From Acidobacterium capsulatum ATCC 51196 (GTDB lineage: Bacteria; Acidobacteriota; Terriglobia; Terriglobales; Acidobacteriaceae), in assembly GCF_000022565.1 (NCBI RefSeq), contig NC_012483.1, positions 1,984,001 to 2,048,000 on the forward strand: a stretch of DNA of 64,000 nt. Direction: 5' to 3'. Shown one piece after another: positions 62,594 through 64,000 of the stretch. Position numbers and translations under genes: made by a program. A model generated the notes under the pieces. The model did not search any database and was not told the DNA's origin. It was given only the letters and a program-made list of their open reading frames with translations. Positions within the stretch are counted from its first letter, which is position 1, and every line of letters begins with the position of its first letter.

Positions 62594-63949
62594 ATGCACA
62601 CCGTTGATCTGATTCGCAAAAAGCGTGACGGCGAGAGGCTGACCGCAGAAGAGATTTGCTGGCTGGTCGAGGGCGCGGCGCGGCAGTCGATTCCGGAAGA
62701 ACAGCTTGCGGCGTGGCTGATGGCGGCGTGGTTGCGAGGGCTGGCTCTTGAAGAACTGGAAGCGCTGACGCTCGCGATGCGGGATTCCGGCGTGGTGCTG
62801 AACCACTCCGCGCTGGGGCGCGTGACGGTGGACAAGCATTCCACCGGAGGGGTGGGCGACAAGACGTCGTTTCTCGTGGCTCCGATTGTCGCGGCGGCGG
62901 GACTGGCTGACGCGATGATCAGTGGGCGCGCACTGGGGCATACGGGCGGCACGCTGGACAAGCTAGAGTCGATTCCGGGCTACCGCACGCGGTTGAGTCC
63001 GAACGAGATGCACGGCGTGCTGGCGCGCTGCGGCTGCTCGATTGTGGGACAGACGGAGGACCTGGCCCCGGCGGACCGCACGCTGTATGCGCTGCGCGAC
63101 CGCACGGCGACGGTGGAAAGCCCTTACCTGATTTGCGCGTCGATCATGAGCAAAAAGCTTGCCGCCGGACTCGATGCCCTGGTGCTCGATGTGAAGACGG
63201 GCTCGGGCGCGTTTTTGCGGGATGAAACGCAAGCGGCCTTCCTGGCGGCGCTGATGGTGGCGACCGGCGAACGAGCGGGCACGCGCACGGCAGCCGTGTT
63301 GACGGACATGAGCCAGCCGCTGGGACGATTTGCGGGCAACTGGGTAGAGATTTGGGAATCCGTGGAACTGCTGCGCGGCGGCCGCCACGCCATGAGCGAA
63401 GACCTGCGCGAGGTTTCGCTGGTGCTGGCCGGGTGGATGCTGCACCTGGGCGGAAAGACCCCGAGCCCGGAAGCGGGCCATGCGCTGGCGGGCGAGAAGC
63501 TGGAAGATGGATCGGCGTGGAGGGCCTTCCGAGACATGGTGGCGGCGCAGGGCGGCGATGTGAAGGTGCTGGAGGAGCCGGAGAAGTTTCACAGGCCCGC
63601 ATTCCGGCGCACGCTGCGGGCGGCGCGGAGCGGCTATCTGACAGCCATGGACTGCACGCAGGCCGGGTGGGCCGTGCAGCGGCTGGGCGCGGGACGGGAG
63701 CGGGCGGGCGAGCCGGTAGAGGCGCATGCGGGCCTGGAGATGCACGCGAAGCTGGGGATGCGCGTGGAGGCCGGGGAGCCGCTCTGCACTTTGTTTGCGC
63801 AGGAGGAGGCGCGCTTTGAAGAGCCGGAGCGGTTGCTAGCCGAGGCCATCACGATTGCAGAGCATGCCGCGAAGACGCCGCGACTGGTGAAGGAAATCAT
63901 CACAGATGCGAACAAAAACAAATTTCTGGAATTCGCGAGGGAACGGTAG
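62594..63949 (+). CDS. Thymidine/pyrimidine-nucleoside phosphorylase
   Basis: A 451-aa protein from ATG 62594. It starts MHTVDLIRKKRDGERLTAEE. The signature of the family is in SGRALGHTGGTLDKLE, with KHSTGGVGDKTSF and IMSKKLAAGLDALVLDVKTG. It cleaves pyrimidine nucleosides by phosphate to base and (deoxy)ribose-1-phosphate. The family is of DeoA/Pdp type; which nucleoside is preferred is not decided. It is coupled to cdd, and an open frame upstream to 62522 overlaps cdd. Confidence 0.95.
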   Translation: MHTVDLIRKKRDGERLTAEEICWLVEGAARQSIPEEQLAAWLMAAWLRGLALEELEALTLAMRDSGVVLNHSALGRVTVDKHSTGGVGDKTSFLVAPIVAAAGLADAMISGRALGHTGGTLDKLESIPGYRTRLSPNEMHGVLARCGCSIVGQTEDLAPADRTLYALRDRTATVESPYLICASIMSKKLAAGLDALVLDVKTGSGAFLRDETQAAFLAALMVATGERAGTRTAAVLTDMSQPLGRFAGNWVEIWESVELLRGGRHAMSEDLREVSLVLAGWMLHLGGKTPSPEAGHALAGEKLEDGSAWRAFRDMVAAQGGDVKVLEEPEKFHRPAFRRTLRAARSGYLTAMDCTQAGWAVQRLGAGRERAGEPVEAHAGLEMHAKLGMRVEAGEPLCTLFAQEEARFEEPERLLAEAITIAEHAAKTPRLVKEIITDANKNKFLEFARER

Positions 63950-64000
63950 GATTAGATTTCCCGGAGCGTGAATGGCTGAAATGCAGATCCCTCGACTTCG
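63950..64000. other. Window end, nothing identified
   Basis: 51 bp follow the phosphorylase stop. No gene or repeat can be judged from this length. Confidence 0.3.

Overview
The window looks like a chromosomal segment of a high-GC Acidobacteriota, most likely class Terriglobia (Acidobacterium, Terriglobus and Granulicella relatives). The main clue is a PadR regulator next to an 868-aa MacB/FtsX-type duplicated permease without an ATPase (the acidobacterial ADOP arrangement, 41704-44688). The intergenic short-repeat families and the general gene content agree with this. The assignment rests on reading alone; no database search was run.

Layout. 1-5180: the 5' part of an acyl-CoA carboxylase beta subunit, an alpha/beta hydrolase, an ArsR/AHSA1 pair and an XRE zinc-ribbon regulator, separated by repeat-rich spacers. 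5185-12986 (minus strand): an arylsulfotransferase-type lipoprotein, an outer-membrane beta-barrel, RNase E/G with a very large acidic insertion, and RodA. 13170-19440: a mixed block with a DUF4232-like secreted protein, KdsD, a TlpA/DsbD-N pair, a LuxR-type regulator and three small secreted proteins plus a gene remnant. 19595-24814 (minus strand): mreB-mreC-mreD-mrdA. RodA and RNase E/G belong with this elongation cluster by known synteny but lie beyond the 13-19 kb block.

25053-33824: aldehyde dehydrogenase, acyltransferase-3, alanine dehydrogenase, a glycine-zipper lipoprotein, and an NtrY/NtrX-type two-component pair. 33940-37395 is an accessory patch with visibly more A/T. It holds a BstYI/BglII-like restriction endonuclease, a convergent MT-A70 methyltransferase, a small ribbon-helix-helix gene, three TGTGA-N8-TCACA palindromes, a complete IS481-family element and a tandem repeat array.

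37407-41425 (minus strand) is the conserved phoH-ybeY-corC-era operon. 41704-52158 carries PadR-ADOP, a methyltransferase, MscS, a catalase-like peroxidase, an ion channel, ribosomal protein S20, a small orphan membrane protein behind paired operators, Mrp/ApbC and a thioesterase. 52360-64000 has a TPR protein, a LON-substrate-binding-domain protein, a MoxR-like AAA/VWA pair, a Nei/Fpg glycosylase coupled to a 1565-aa Lhr helicase, cytidine deaminase and pyrimidine-nucleoside phosphorylase.

The best candidates for something new are the restriction-modification patch with its palindrome array (33940-36275), the insertion inside the RNase E/G S1 domain, the leaderless PadR and ArsR genes with visible promoter/operator architecture, and several families of dispersed intergenic repeats. 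No tRNA, rRNA or CRISPR array was recognised.
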